From SHLQ01 sp033344795 (GTDB lineage Bacteria > Actinomycetota > Acidimicrobiia > Acidimicrobiales > SHLQ01), in the NCBI GenBank assembly GCA_033344795.1, contig JAWPMS010000001.1, forward strand, positions 4,402,001 through 4,466,000: a stretch of 64,000 bases of DNA, read 5' to 3'. A program made the position numbers and the translations under genes. Under the pieces are notes generated by a model. That model did not search any database. It saw only the letters and a program-made list of their open reading frames with translations, and was not told where the DNA came from. Positions 1 to 8,312 of the stretch are shown here, in pieces. Position 1 is the stretch's first letter. Each line of letters starts with the position of its first letter.

Positions 1-1
1 C

Positions 2-514
2 GGCTTTCACGTGCACGACGAGCGCCATTTCGTCGAGACCTACTCGATGCGTCAGGCGTTCGAGGTCGATCTGCACCCTGAGCAGGCCTGCGGCGGCCCT
101 CTCGACCTGCATCTGTCCCTCGAAATCGACCCCCGGATGATGTTGGCCTTCGAAGACGAGGTCTACTCGTTGCCAGACCAGAGCGATGCACCTTCCGACG
201 ACCTTCGCTTTCCCCTTCTCTTCACCTGGAGCCTGCCTCCGCTGGTGCATGGCCCTGATCTCTTGGTGCTCGCCACCGAATTGGCAGGCGTGGGTGGCCC
301 CGACCTTCCTCTCGACATCAGTGCCGTCGACGGATTCGCAGCCGTCACCGATGCTCCCGAGCGCAGCCTCAACGTGGTCGCACGCGTCGAGCTGCCACTC
401 GCCCGTATCTATCTGGGCGAGGACGACCTCTGTGACGTGCTCGATCGATGTCACGCGGTCAGCGATTACCTTCTCGATCGTGCAGCCCTGTGGCTGGGCG
501 AGGGATTGGCGTAA
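2..514 (+). CDS. Unknown protein, probably 5'-truncated by the window edge
   Basis: The frame is open from the first bases of the window to a TAA at 512-514. A GTG lies at position 11, but the residues before it (G-F-H) are also in frame, so the start is probably outside the window. At least 167 residues are visible. The product is acidic and rich in Leu, Asp and Val, with no signal peptide, membrane segment or cysteine motif that I recognise. The C-terminal part (SDYLLDRAALWLGEGLA) looks helical. No partner gene overlaps it; the next gene on this strand starts about 200 bases later. I do not recognise the family and assign no function. That it is coding is fairly secure from codon use and length. 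Confidence 0.6.
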   Translation, partial: GFHVHDERHFVETYSMRQAFEVDLHPEQACGGPLDLHLSLEIDPRMMLAFEDEVYSLPDQSDAPSDDLRFPLLFTWSLPPLVHGPDLLVLATELAGVGGPDLPLDISAVDGFAAVTDAPERSLNVVARVELPLARIYLGEDDLCDVLDRCHAVSDYLLDRAALWLGEGLA

Positions 515-718
515 ACCGACCGCAACACGCGTGCGTGTTCTAGCCACTGGGTGCCGTCACTCACCCACTTTCTGTCGTTCGGATTTCCGTCGTGTGTCAA
601 TCAAGTGACAACGGCCGTAATGATCCTCACGCAGAGCGGGCGGGTACTAGTTTGTGTTTTGACGAGCGACGCAGAGCGTGATTGACGGAGTCATGTTCGT
701 CGCTCCCAGAGGACAATC
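515..718. other. Intergenic stretch with two short hairpins and a direct repeat
   Basis: No credible gene is seen here. Two inverted repeats follow the upstream stop codon: AACACGC-GT-GCGTGTT at 524-539, and TGGGTG/CACCCA with an 8-nt loop at 548-567. Either could help end transcription, but neither is followed by a T-run. The 10-mer ACGCAGAGCG occurs at 629-638 and again at 669-678, a 40-nt spacing just before the next gene, which might be a regulator site. This is by eye only. Confidence 0.3.
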
Positions 719-937
719 GTGACAGTTACCGCACCAATTGATGTCAAAGCACCACACGAGGGCCTGAGTGCCCACGACGACATCGTGATCGTCGACGATG
801 CGGTCCCTGTCAGCGCCCCATCACAACAGTTCCTGGTTGATCCTGGCGCTCGCCGCGATCCAGCGATGCTGTTCGTCTATCTCGGCGTGATTTCTCTGCT
901 GACGATCGTCGTCTCGGCTGCGCTTCTCGCCCTGTAA
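719..937 (+). CDS. Small protein with one C-terminal membrane segment
   Basis: This 72-residue frame starts at GTG 719, preceded by an AGAGGA-like ribosome-binding sequence about 6 nt upstream, and ends with TAA. The first roughly 45 residues are polar and acidic. Residues 49-72 (AMLFVYLGVISLLTIVVSAALLAL) form one hydrophobic helix that runs to the C-terminus, as in tail-anchored proteins. The stop is 29 nt from the convergent end of the HD-GYP gene. No family is recognised. A role as a small membrane partner is possible, but nothing in the sequence shows it. Confidence 0.55.
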   Translation: MTVTAPIDVKAPHEGLSAHDDIVIVDDAVPVSAPSQQFLVDPGARRDPAMLFVYLGVISLLTIVVSAALLAL

Positions 938-965
938 TCAGCGAGGCACCCAACCTCGAGGCCTC

Positions 966-3095
966 TCACCAACACGACGTCCACGTTGGTTCACCGTTCG
1001 GGCACAAGGTGCCATCGAACACGGCACTGTCTGCGCCCTCGGGCGTACCCACGGCATCGGTGAAGTCCGCGTTGACGAACGACGACCCGAAGATCCACAG
1101 CCCGTCGATCTGAGCGGATCGGAATCTGGCACCGTCTGCGTTCGAATACTTGATCAGCGACTCCACGAACAGCGCCCCATCAAACCTGGCGTCGACGACC
1201 TGGGCTTCCTTGATCGACCACTCAATCAGCGTGGCGTTCTCGAACCTCGCACGGTTCAGCGCGGCGTGGTCCATGGCGCCGAACTCGAGCGTGGCACCGC
1301 TGAAGTCGGAGTCGACCAGCGTCGCTCTCAGGAATGTGGTGTCGTAGATCTCGGCCTCGACGAACGACGCGTCGGTGAGGTCCGCATCGTCGAAGATCAC
1401 GCCGCTGAGGTTCGCCCCGTCGAAGGAAGCCCCGACGAACGATCCGTCTGCGAAGCTGACGCCCGAGAGGTCTGCGCCATTGAAGTTCGCTCCGTTGAAG
1501 ACACCGCCCGACAATTCGACGCCTCCGAGGTAGCAGCCGGAAAGGTCAGCTCCCGCCAGGTCGAGTTCGCCGGCTTGGGCTTGCTCGCAGTCGGTGATCT
1601 CAATGACGAGTTCTGTTGTCGTCGTCGTACTCACGGGCACGTCGAGAGTGGTCGTGGTCGTCGTGACGATGGGCAGCGTCGCTTCGGTCGTTGTCGTGAC
1701 GATGGGCAGTGTGGCTTCGGTCGTTGTCGTCGTGGAGGTCGAGCGCTCCACCTCTGAGGTCGTTGGCGCCACGGTGTCGGTCGTGGACGTCGTCGTCGTG
1801 TCACGAAGTGTTGTCGTTGTCGGTGGAGCCGTGGTGTCGGTGGAGCGAACCAACGTTGTCGGACTGATGGTAGATACCGGCGAGCCCGCGTCGGTCCGCG
1901 ACGACCGGGCAGTGCCAGCGTCGGCTACCTGGACCTCTTCGTCACCGGACTGGACGAACGCAATTGCGGCAGGAATGTCAACGGGCTCGAACCCGCCCGT
2001 CGCCGCGGTCACGCCCGTTGCGGTGGCGAGCGTCAGGACCGACGCCGTGACCGCTTGGGTCACCGGCGCAGCGACTGCAGAGCCAAGGAATGGGATCTGA
2101 AGGGCCCACGTCAACGGCCACATGGTGCGCCGCACGTCGCCGAGCCCAACGTTGAGGAATGCACGAACCACCTGGGGGTCGAACTGAGTACCCGAACAAG
2201 CGGCGAGTTCTCTCCGAGCCTCCGCCGCCGAGACCGGCTTCTTGTAGGACTGTGCGGCGGTCATGACGTCGTAGGCGTCAGCCACTGCCACAATTCGTGC
2301 GCCGAGGCTGATCTCTTCACCGCGCAGCCCATTCGGGTAGCCGCCGCCGTCGTACCGTTCGTGGTGCTCGCCTACCGCGCCCAACCAGGGGCCGAGGAAC
2401 TCTGCAAGTGGAGCCGCAAGGTACATACCTTCGGTCGGATGCGTTTGAATCGTTGCGTATTCGCGCTCGGTGAGAGCGCCGGGCTTGGTGAGAATGTCAT
2501 ACGGAATCTTGAGCTTGCCCACGTCGTGGATGAGGGCTGCCCACTGCAGCTTGTTGCTGTCTTCTGGGCTCAGCTCCATCTCGTGCGCGATGAGAGCCGT
2601 GTACGCACGGACTCGTTCGGAGTGGCCGCGCGTGAGGCGGTCGTGTCTGCTCAGCGCTGCCGAGAGCTCGACGATGAGCCGGGCGGCGCGATCCTCCGTG
2701 CCGTCGAAGTCGGGCGATTCGATCTCTGCGAGCTTCTTCTCGATCGATCGGGCGCTTCCAGACCGGAGCGCAATGATGAACCGCGAAGGCGCCTGATCGG
2801 GGAATACCAGAGACAGCCGTAGCAGCGCGGCGAGCGGGAGGAACTTGCGCGCGACGTTGTCGGTCGCCGCACCCACGGTCATGGCCATCGCCGCCAACAC
2901 CACGAACCGCAAGACGGCCTGGATGCCTGAGTCAGGTGCCGGCCACCAGCGAGTGACGAACCAGGTTGCCGCGAAAGCGACGATGAGTGGGGCCGTGTAC
3001 ACCATGGCCCGCACGGCAAAAGCCGCTCGAGCGTTGTCTCCCCATCCGCTCGCAGTGGCGCGCTCGGTGGTGCCGGTTGGCGGATTCGGTCCCAT
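966..3095 (-). CDS. Membrane HD-GYP protein with Thr-rich stalk and pentapeptide repeats
   Basis: A 709-residue protein. After two N-terminal membrane segments (about 31-50 and 62-80) comes an HD-GYP domain at about 150-320, the cyclic di-GMP phosphodiesterase type. Visible metal and signature residues are HDVGK (about 190-194), QTHP, HH followed by GGGYP (about 244-254), and ADAYD. A further hydrophobic stretch (about 328-368) precedes a 120-residue Ser/Thr/Val-rich linker and then about 34 pentapeptide units (A/D-x-L/F-x-G type, about 512-680). Cysteine pairs bracket the repeats. I infer a cytoplasmic HD-GYP domain joined through the membrane to an extracellular stalk and beta-helix. The start is ATG at 3095; a TTG lies one codon upstream. 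The gene is monocistronic. Domain calls are firm; the topology is inferred. Confidence 0.85.
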   Translation of the reverse strand: MGPNPPTGTTERATASGWGDNARAAFAVRAMVYTAPLIVAFAATWFVTRWWPAPDSGIQAVLRFVVLAAMAMTVGAATDNVARKFLPLAALLRLSLVFPDQAPSRFIIALRSGSARSIEKKLAEIESPDFDGTEDRAARLIVELSAALSRHDRLTRGHSERVRAYTALIAHEMELSPEDSNKLQWAALIHDVGKLKIPYDILTKPGALTEREYATIQTHPTEGMYLAAPLAEFLGPWLGAVGEHHERYDGGGYPNGLRGEEISLGARIVAVADAYDVMTAAQSYKKPVSAAEARRELAACSGTQFDPQVVRAFLNVGLGDVRRTMWPLTWALQIPFLGSAVAAPVTQAVTASVLTLATATGVTAATGGFEPVDIPAAIAFVQSGDEEVQVADAGTARSSRTDAGSPVSTISPTTLVRSTDTTAPPTTTTLRDTTTTSTTDTVAPTTSEVERSTSTTTTTEATLPIVTTTTEATLPIVTTTTTTLDVPVSTTTTTELVIEITDCEQAQAGELDLAGADLSGCYLGGVELSGGVFNGANFNGADLSGVSFADGSFVGASFDGANLSGVIFDDADLTDASFVEAEIYDTTFLRATLVDSDFSGATLEFGAMDHAALNRARFENATLIEWSIKEAQVVDARFDGALFVESLIKYSNADGARFRSAQIDGLWIFGSSFVNADFTDAVGTPEGADSAVFDGTLCPNGEPTWTSCW
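1660..1725 (-). repeat. 33-bp tandem repeat in the HD-GYP protein stalk
   Basis: Two adjacent 33-bp units (1660-1692 and 1693-1725) differ at only a few positions and encode the 11-residue unit TTTEATLPIVT twice in frame. It lies in the Thr-rich linker between the hydrophobic segment and the pentapeptide repeats. Such units change stalk length by whole copies. Confidence 0.75.
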
Positions 3096-3162
3096 CAAGG
3101 AGGGTGTCGACGCGAACGGCGCCTCACCGAATAGGCCGTTGTGCTCGTGGTGAAGGATCCGC

Positions 3163-3531
3163 TCATGTCACTGCGAGAAGTCCTATCGCAGCCAACGCCA
3201 CGAGGCTGTGCGCCGACATGAGCACGGTCGCTACATCACGATCTCGTCGTTTTCCCGATCGACGGTACGCGACGAGAGTGACCGCATAAAGAATCTTGAT
3301 CACCACGATCGCGATGATGCCGACCACTTGGAACCACCAACCGATGATCAACGCAGCGACCGCGGACATAAGGATGGCTCCCAAGACGGTCGGCCAAGCG
3401 AGTGCCGTGAGCCCAACTGAGACGAGATCATCGACTCGATCGGGTTGTCTCGTCAACAGGCCGATAGCCATCCAAACAGCGGCGATCGCAATCGCGCTCG
3501 TCAGCACGACCACAGACATGTCGAGTATCAC
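3163..3531 (-). CDS. Small multi-pass membrane protein
   Basis: A 122-residue protein with about four hydrophobic helices (roughly residues 5-26, 40-60, 63-88 and 104-121) and a basic loop (YRRSGKRRDRD) before the last one. The GTG start at 3531 overlaps the stop of the upstream cupin gene (GTGA), so the two are translationally coupled and belong to one unit. No family is recognised. Its role is likely tied to whatever the cupin acts on, or to the stress sensed by the divergent TetR regulator, but this is only context. Confidence 0.7.
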   Translation of the reverse strand: MILDMSVVVLTSAIAIAAVWMAIGLLTRQPDRVDDLVSVGLTALAWPTVLGAILMSAVAALIIGWWFQVVGIIAIVVIKILYAVTLVAYRRSGKRRDRDVATVLMSAHSLVALAAIGLLAVT

Positions 3532-4052
3532 GCCTCGTCGTTCTCGCCTCGACCGAATCGCACTGAAGCAAGGCCCGTCAATCGGTTCTTCAGCATGAGT
3601 TTTGGGATTCTCGTCGGATTCGCTCTCACGTCGAAGTCGCGCTCAGCATGGATTGTTGACTTGATCGCTCCGTCTGCCCTACTACGGACAAACCCGGCGA
3701 ACTTCGGCCCGTTGTTCAACTCGATGTATGTCACGTCCTCATCACCAGTGTTCCAGAAGGCGTGTTCCACACCCTTCGGTTTCAGGACGTAGCTGCCTTC
3801 CGGTGCAGTGAAACGAAGGCCGTTTTCTCCTCCCACTTCCATCTCCAGCGATCCGGATATGACATAGACAGCCTGCGCCTCGTCGGCATGGGTATGGGGC
3901 GCGAGCAGAGACTTCGCAGGAACCACTCCATGCATGATGGAGAATCCGCCGAGCATTTCGACGTCTCCGATGATGGTCATGTCGGTAGATGTCTTCTCGC
4001 CATCGCCGTTCGCCGGCACGAATAACAAGTCTTCAATGGTGTAGTCGGTCAT
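3528..4052 (-). CDS. Cupin-domain protein
   Basis: A 174-residue protein with a single conserved cupin barrel at about residues 38-115. The metal-site residues are visible: H53 and H55 (HTH), the acidic residue E58, and H97 in the second motif (PKGVEHAFWN). The C-terminal 50 residues are outside the barrel. Small cupins of this type include dioxygenases, isomerases and sugar or hormone binders, so the reaction cannot be named. It is the first gene of a two-gene unit with the membrane protein downstream and is divergent from a TetR regulator 87 bp away, which probably controls it. The ATG start at 4052 follows a good promoter on this strand. Confidence 0.85.
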   Translation of the reverse strand: MTDYTIEDLLFVPANGDGEKTSTDMTIIGDVEMLGGFSIMHGVVPAKSLLAPHTHADEAQAVYVISGSLEMEVGGENGLRFTAPEGSYVLKPKGVEHAFWNTGDEDVTYIELNNGPKFAGFVRSRADGAIKSTIHAERDFDVRANPTRIPKLMLKNRLTGLASVRFGRGENDEA

Positions 4053-4090
4053 GGTTTTGGTCCTGTTCGTTGTTTGTTCACTCGAACTAA

Positions 4091-4119
4091 CTTCTACAAC
4101 TCCTTGAAAGTTTTGTCAA
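4091..4119 (-). promoter_or_regulatory. Predicted promoter of the cupin gene
   Basis: On the minus strand a perfect TTGACA (4119-4114) is followed after exactly 17 nt by TAGAAG (4096-4091), a fair -10 box. It lies 39 nt upstream of the cupin start. A short inverted repeat AGTT-N5-AACT (4109-4121) overlaps the -35 box and is a candidate site for the divergent TetR protein. Confidence 0.5.
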
Positions 4120-4132
4120 CTGAACTTAGAGT
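4104..4132 (+). promoter_or_regulatory. Predicted promoter of the TetR gene, leaderless
   Basis: TTGAAA (4104-4109), a 17-nt spacer and TAGAGT (4127-4132) make a good promoter. The ATG at 4140 begins 7 nt after the -10 box, so the transcript would start at or next to the start codon. This promoter overlaps the opposing cupin promoter, so one regulator bound here could control both. Confidence 0.55.
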
Positions 4133-4139
4133 GCCTTCC

Positions 4140-4793
4140 ATGGCCCGATCAGCGATCCTCGACTCCAACGAACCTGCGCCGGGAAGAAAGCGTCGCAACC
4201 GAGGTTCGGAGGTCGTCCGAAGCGCGCTGATCAATGCGGCTATCGAGGAGTTCGCCGCTCACGGCTTCGAAGGGGCATCCACTCGGCGGATGGCGGAAGC
4301 CGCTGACGCACATCAATCACAGATCAAATATCACTTCGACACCAAGGTTGATCTTTGGAAACGATGCATCGAGCGACTCCTCGAGGATCTCGATGCGGCA
4401 ATCCTGAACGAGCTCGACAAACTCGACGATGGCGCCCTTGCGGTCTTCGAGGCGACCATTCGTGGACTTGTTCTATTCACGGCTGCCCGGCCGTCTCTCA
4501 GTCGAATAATGATGCACGAAGCAACGAGCTTCAGCAGCCGACTCGATTGGCTAGTCAGCACCCACACGCGAGATCGCCACGCAACGTTGTCGGCGGAATG
4601 GGCCGAGTTGGTCACGGCAGGCCTCGTGCCCGAAATCGACGCAGAGCTCCTGTATCACGCCGTAATCGGGGCCTCCACAATGATCTACGCCAACGCTCCT
4701 GAAGCCGATCTCATGGGCATCAACCCTCGCGACCCCACACTCATACAACGACACGCGGATACGCTCGTCGCGCTCTTTCTGCGTCGTCGTTAG
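4140..4793 (+). CDS. TetR/AcrR-family transcriptional regulator
   Basis: A 217-residue regulator. The N-terminal helix-turn-helix is typical of TetR proteins: residues about 23-70 contain the family pattern (ALINAAIEEFAAHGFEGAS, then TRRMAEAADAHQSQIKYHF, then DTKVDLW). The C-terminal ligand domain is all-helical and unspecific. I chose ATG 4140 because a promoter with its -10 box ends 7 nt before it; an in-frame start at 4074 would place the promoter inside the gene. It is divergent from the cupin/membrane-protein pair, and local repression of that pair and itself is the simplest reading. The ligand is unknown. Confidence 0.9.
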   Translation: MARSAILDSNEPAPGRKRRNRGSEVVRSALINAAIEEFAAHGFEGASTRRMAEAADAHQSQIKYHFDTKVDLWKRCIERLLEDLDAAILNELDKLDDGALAVFEATIRGLVLFTAARPSLSRIMMHEATSFSSRLDWLVSTHTRDRHATLSAEWAELVTAGLVPEIDAELLYHAVIGASTMIYANAPEADLMGINPRDPTLIQRHADTLVALFLRRR

Positions 4794-4814
4794 GGTTCGA
4801 AGAAATCTCGCACC

Positions 4815-6077
4815 TCACGAATCGATGCCTTTGTTCCACCAGCCGTTGAGTTGGTTTGATTTGGCGTGGTTGTCTGGCCGGCAGCGTGTGGCGCCGTCGG
4901 CAAGGTTGGTTTGGCCCCCTTTGGAGTGGGGTTGAATGTGGTCGGCTTCTAACCAGGCGAACGGGTTCTGACAGCCGTCGACGCATTGTCCCCGTGATTG
5001 AACGAGGAGGGCGTTTCGTTGGGCTGCGGTAAAGAACCTGACGTCGTGCCCAAGATCGGTGACACGGGACTCCGTCGACATGACGGTGCGACGCAGTTTC
5101 GCAATCAACAACAACCCCAACGCGTGTTTTGGGTGCACGGGGGTGCCCCGAATCGTTTCACACCGCCCATCGATGTCACCCCATGAAATGGGCAGCTCGA
5201 ACGAATTGAAGCCCAGCGGAGAGTCGCTTGGAGGCCGGTCGTGACCGAACGTTCGGGCCAACAGGTCTTCGGCGACCTTCTCTGACATCACAATGTTGAT
5301 CAACGGCACTGAGGTGGTGCCGTTGTTGCGTTTGAACCCGCGGACCATGAGCCGCATGAGCGCTGCGAGGTTCTTCTTGCGTGGGGACATGGCGACGACG
5401 TTTGGGTTGTTGCGTTCGTGGCGGGAGATCTTTTCGACTTCGCGTTCGTGCATCGTCAAGTACGCTTCACCGGTGATCGGGTCCATGTGGATGGTGACGG
5501 TGACGTCACCGTTGGTTTTGGTGCGCACCGACATCCCATAGGTGGGGTCTGTCGGGTCAGAGAGTTCACCGTCGGGGTTCGCAGCGTTTAACCAGTAGCC
5601 GACAACACCTTTCCATTCCGGCCACAACAAGTCTTTGGCTGCGTCGATGAAGATCTGCTGGTCACGAACCAACAGGCCATGCACCTTTACCGAATCGATT
5701 GATTTGAGAGCCACCACATGCGAACGAGACAACACCCCATCCACCATGGCTTGATGGAACATCGGGAAGTCACGCAACCATATGGCCATGGTGCGATCGG
5801 GGCCCAATACTTTTGCGTTGCCGTTGGTGGCTTTGGCCAGATGGGTGGTCAACACCCGAGACCCGAACCGGACCGGCAACCCTGCTGCTTCGGCTTCTTG
5901 CATCGCAGACGCTTGCAACCCCTGCGCTTGGGACACCAAACGCACCATGGCCACCAGCCACGCATTCAACTGCTCAACGCTCAACGACACCAAAGACAAC
6001 GCCGCGGCGTCTCCGACAACGGTCTGGAGGCGTGCCAACACATCATCAACATGGTCATCACACATCGTGATCGACAT
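4815..6077 (-). CDS. DUF222-type protein with C-terminal HNH endonuclease domain
   Basis: A 420-residue protein of the actinobacterial DUF222/HNH group (13E12 repeat-like). The long N-terminal helical region carries the DUF222 pattern. The last roughly 60 residues hold an HNH domain: a Cys pair (RGQCVDGCQNP), the DH of the first motif (LEADHIQPHSKGG), an Asn and a final His (CRPDNHAKSN). The start ATG 6077 is fixed by GGAAGGAGG 8 nt upstream; the in-frame ATG seven codons earlier lacks such a site. These genes are often multicopy in actinobacterial genomes and their role is unsettled. It stands alone between the TetR gene and a membrane protein. Confidence 0.85.
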   Translation of the reverse strand: MSITMCDDHVDDVLARLQTVVGDAAALSLVSLSVEQLNAWLVAMVRLVSQAQGLQASAMQEAEAAGLPVRFGSRVLTTHLAKATNGNAKVLGPDRTMAIWLRDFPMFHQAMVDGVLSRSHVVALKSIDSVKVHGLLVRDQQIFIDAAKDLLWPEWKGVVGYWLNAANPDGELSDPTDPTYGMSVRTKTNGDVTVTIHMDPITGEAYLTMHEREVEKISRHERNNPNVVAMSPRKKNLAALMRLMVRGFKRNNGTTSVPLINIVMSEKVAEDLLARTFGHDRPPSDSPLGFNSFELPISWGDIDGRCETIRGTPVHPKHALGLLLIAKLRRTVMSTESRVTDLGHDVRFFTAAQRNALLVQSRGQCVDGCQNPFAWLEADHIQPHSKGGQTNLADGATRCRPDNHAKSNQLNGWWNKGIDS

Positions 6078-6211
6078 GGGCTTCGCCTCCTTCCACAAAC
6101 ACAGAACTCTTCATAGACCTGAAGAGATATGTCTTGTGGGGGGCGAGCAGGTACTGCGAGCTTACTACGAACGTATGTTCGATAACAACCAAAACCGCCA
6201 AAGAAAACTTC

Positions 6212-6934
6212 CTAGTTCGGACGCATGATCCGCAACGCTCGCAGCGCATCGTTCAACCAGTCGGTTCTGAACTCGTAGTGGTTGTATCTGAACGGGCTGA
6301 TCCCGCCCTGCACGTAGAAGAGAGCGAAGTTCAGCAGAGCAAAGACTTCGAAGAAGAAGAAGCTGACGAGGCCCGCAACAAAGGCGACAAGGGTCAGAAG
6401 CAGGAGCCCGAGAAAGACTGCGGAGACTTTGGCGAAGCTGAGCTCGGCCGTGCCGACGTGTTCTTGCCCGTCCTGACCAGGCACATGGCGACCGCTCCAG
6501 CCGAGTAGAGCCGTGTACGCGATGACCGCGATGAACAGACCAAAGAAGACCGCTGCTGCCGGGTAGTGAACGGCAGGCGAGGCATCGAGATCGAACCACG
6601 TGAGCAGAAGAAGAGCTACCCCGAGCACGATGTTGTACCAACGACGACCGACATCAACCTTGAGTGGAGAGACAAAGCTCAGGATTCCGTCGGTGATGAG
6701 CAAGGCGGCGCCACCAGTGAACGGCGCCCAGAACAAATAGCGCGGTGAGATGTCCCAGTAGGCACTCACACTGCCGCGCAACACATCACCCTCGGCCGTG
6801 GCCATGACCGCCGGCGCAATTGCCGCCATCAACGCTCCAATGGCAGCGACAGCCCGAAACGCCACGAAGTCGACGACGTCCTTGACCCGCGGCATGCCCC
6901 CGACGTTCCCGCCTTCATCGCTGTGAGTACTCAT
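6212..6934 (-). CDS. Multi-pass membrane protein of unknown function
   Basis: A 240-residue protein with about six hydrophobic helices after a short polar N-terminus (MSTHSDEGGNVGG). Conserved-looking loops are YWDISPRYLFWAPF between helices 1 and 2 and FRYNHYEFRTDWLND near the C-terminus. GGGAGG about 6 nt before ATG 6934 supports this start; the frame extends 30 codons further upstream without a ribosome site. It is transcribed alone, away from the small leaderless gene at 7075. I do not recognise the family, and an enzyme or sensor role cannot be excluded. Confidence 0.75.
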   Translation of the reverse strand: MSTHSDEGGNVGGMPRVKDVVDFVAFRAVAAIGALMAAIAPAVMATAEGDVLRGSVSAYWDISPRYLFWAPFTGGAALLITDGILSFVSPLKVDVGRRWYNIVLGVALLLLTWFDLDASPAVHYPAAAVFFGLFIAVIAYTALLGWSGRHVPGQDGQEHVGTAELSFAKVSAVFLGLLLLTLVAFVAGLVSFFFFEVFALLNFALFYVQGGISPFRYNHYEFRTDWLNDALRALRIMRPN

Positions 6935-7062
6935 TACAGCCTCCCGATGCTCGCTTGATTGCGTCAGTACCAGTGTGACCGCAATCCCCTGCTGGTTTGG
7001 TGAGACCAAGGTTCGTTGGGGCAACGCACGGAGCGACCAGAAACTGAAACGAGCTCCGGTGT

Positions 7063-7284
7063 TACTCTCGAGCCATGCCGGGGCGAATCAAGTCGATCAA
7101 GTTTCAGGTTCGAGATTGGTGGCAGAGCCGCGGTGAATCGCGACCAGTCGACGGCGAATCCATGAAAGCCGTCAAGGAAGCGTCCCACGTGCAGGGCGGG
7201 CGCTTGAGCCGCTCGCCAAGCGAAGAAGTGCTCAAACAAGCCGCTGACAACAACGAAAGCTACCTACGAAGCTTCGACGACTGA
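7063..7284 (+). CDS. Small basic hypothetical protein (CDS 7075-7284) with leaderless -10 box
   Basis: The coding part is 7075-7284, 69 residues. TACTCT at 7063-7068 ends 6 nt before the ATG, the TANNNT spacing of leaderless actinobacterial genes, which supports this small frame as real. The protein is hydrophilic, basic at the N-terminus (MPGRIKSIKFQVRDWW) and acidic at the C-terminus, with no membrane segment. It converges with the LysR gene, whose end lies about 50 nt away. No family is recognised. Confidence 0.45.
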   Translation, partial: YSRAMPGRIKSIKFQVRDWWQSRGESRPVDGESMKAVKEASHVQGGRLSRSPSEEVLKQAADNNESYLRSFDD

Positions 7285-7334
7285 GATCGGAAGTGGCTCA
7301 ACTAGCTGCGGCCCACTGAGAGCCGACAGACTCG

Positions 7335-8240
7335 TCATTCGAGCGCGAGCGTGTCCTTCAGAAGCGTGAGAAATTCTGGCGCGTGCGGGTTCGCCGCGAT
7401 GTGGGTGGGCAGATAGGCGTTGATGACACCGGCCTTGGGCTTCGTGATTCCGGGGATGCGCACGAGGCTTCCTGCGTCGATGCGAGCCTGCACCGACCGC
7501 TCCCAACCGAGGGCCACGCCATCCCCTTTCTCCGCGTAGTCGAGGCAGCCGTGATACGACGTGAACACGATGCCGTTGCCGGTTCCTCCACCGGTCGGCT
7601 GGTCGAGAAAGTCGTGCCACGTCGTCCAGCTCGGGTCGCTGTACTCGACGTGCAGCAGCGGCAGTGTGTTGAGGTCGGTGGTCGTGATTGGGTTTGGCAG
7701 CTGCGCAGCGAACGCGGGTGAGCACACCGGAAACACGGCCTCATCAGCGATGAATTCGACCTCGAACGAACTGGCCTCCGCTCTGCCGTATTGGATGCCA
7801 ATGTCGAACTTCTCTGCGGTCGTCTCGGTCGACTCACACGAAGCGATCACTCGAATCTTGATCTCTGGATGACTGCGCTGGAACTCGCCGAGGATCGGGG
7901 CGACCCAGACCGATGCGAGCGCTGGATCCGAGAGCACCGTGAGCGACTTGGTCCCGAGTCCGCTCTGTCGCAGGTGGTCGGCGGTCGATGAAAGCTCCAA
8001 GAGTGCATGTCGCACAGAGTCAGCAAGAATCACCGCTTCGGCGGTCGGAATCACGTCGTATCGGTGACGCTCGAACAAGGTGACCCCGAGGTCCGCTTCG
8101 AGTTCGCGGATACGGCGGCTGACGCTTGCTTGTGAGAGGAAGAGCTCCTCGGCGGCTCGAGTGAAGTTTCGGTGGCGAAACGCTGCCTCGAACGAGACGA
8201 GGGTCGCGAGAGGTGGCAACAGCCGCTCAAAATCAGGCAT
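7335..8240 (-). CDS. LysR-family transcriptional regulator (GcvA-like)
   Basis: A 301-residue LysR-type regulator. The winged helix-turn-helix lies at residues about 12-70 (FEAAFRHRNFTRAAEELFLSQ, then ASVSRRIRELEADLGVTLF). The periplasmic-binding-protein-like effector domain occupies about 95-295. It is divergent from an EamA-type exporter gene with 72 bp between the start codons, the usual arrangement in which a LysR protein controls the neighbouring transporter in response to a substrate. The effector cannot be read from the sequence. Length and domain order are normal. Confidence 0.9.
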   Translation of the reverse strand: MPDFERLLPPLATLVSFEAAFRHRNFTRAAEELFLSQASVSRRIRELEADLGVTLFERHRYDVIPTAEAVILADSVRHALLELSSTADHLRQSGLGTKSLTVLSDPALASVWVAPILGEFQRSHPEIKIRVIASCESTETTAEKFDIGIQYGRAEASSFEVEFIADEAVFPVCSPAFAAQLPNPITTTDLNTLPLLHVEYSDPSWTTWHDFLDQPTGGGTGNGIVFTSYHGCLDYAEKGDGVALGWERSVQARIDAGSLVRIPGITKPKAGVINAYLPTHIAANPHAPEFLTLLKDTLALE

Positions 8241-8312
8241 TCGATTCTCAAATGCCTCGGCGAAAAGATCGCTTAACTGGGTTCATGTTCTCGAGGATAC
8301 GTTGCTTGAAGA

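Noticed and set aside
4815..6077. Group II intron or homing endonuclease from the HNH domain
   Set aside because: The N-terminal DUF222 region and a normal ribosome site mark a free-standing actinobacterial protein; no intron or intein borders are seen.
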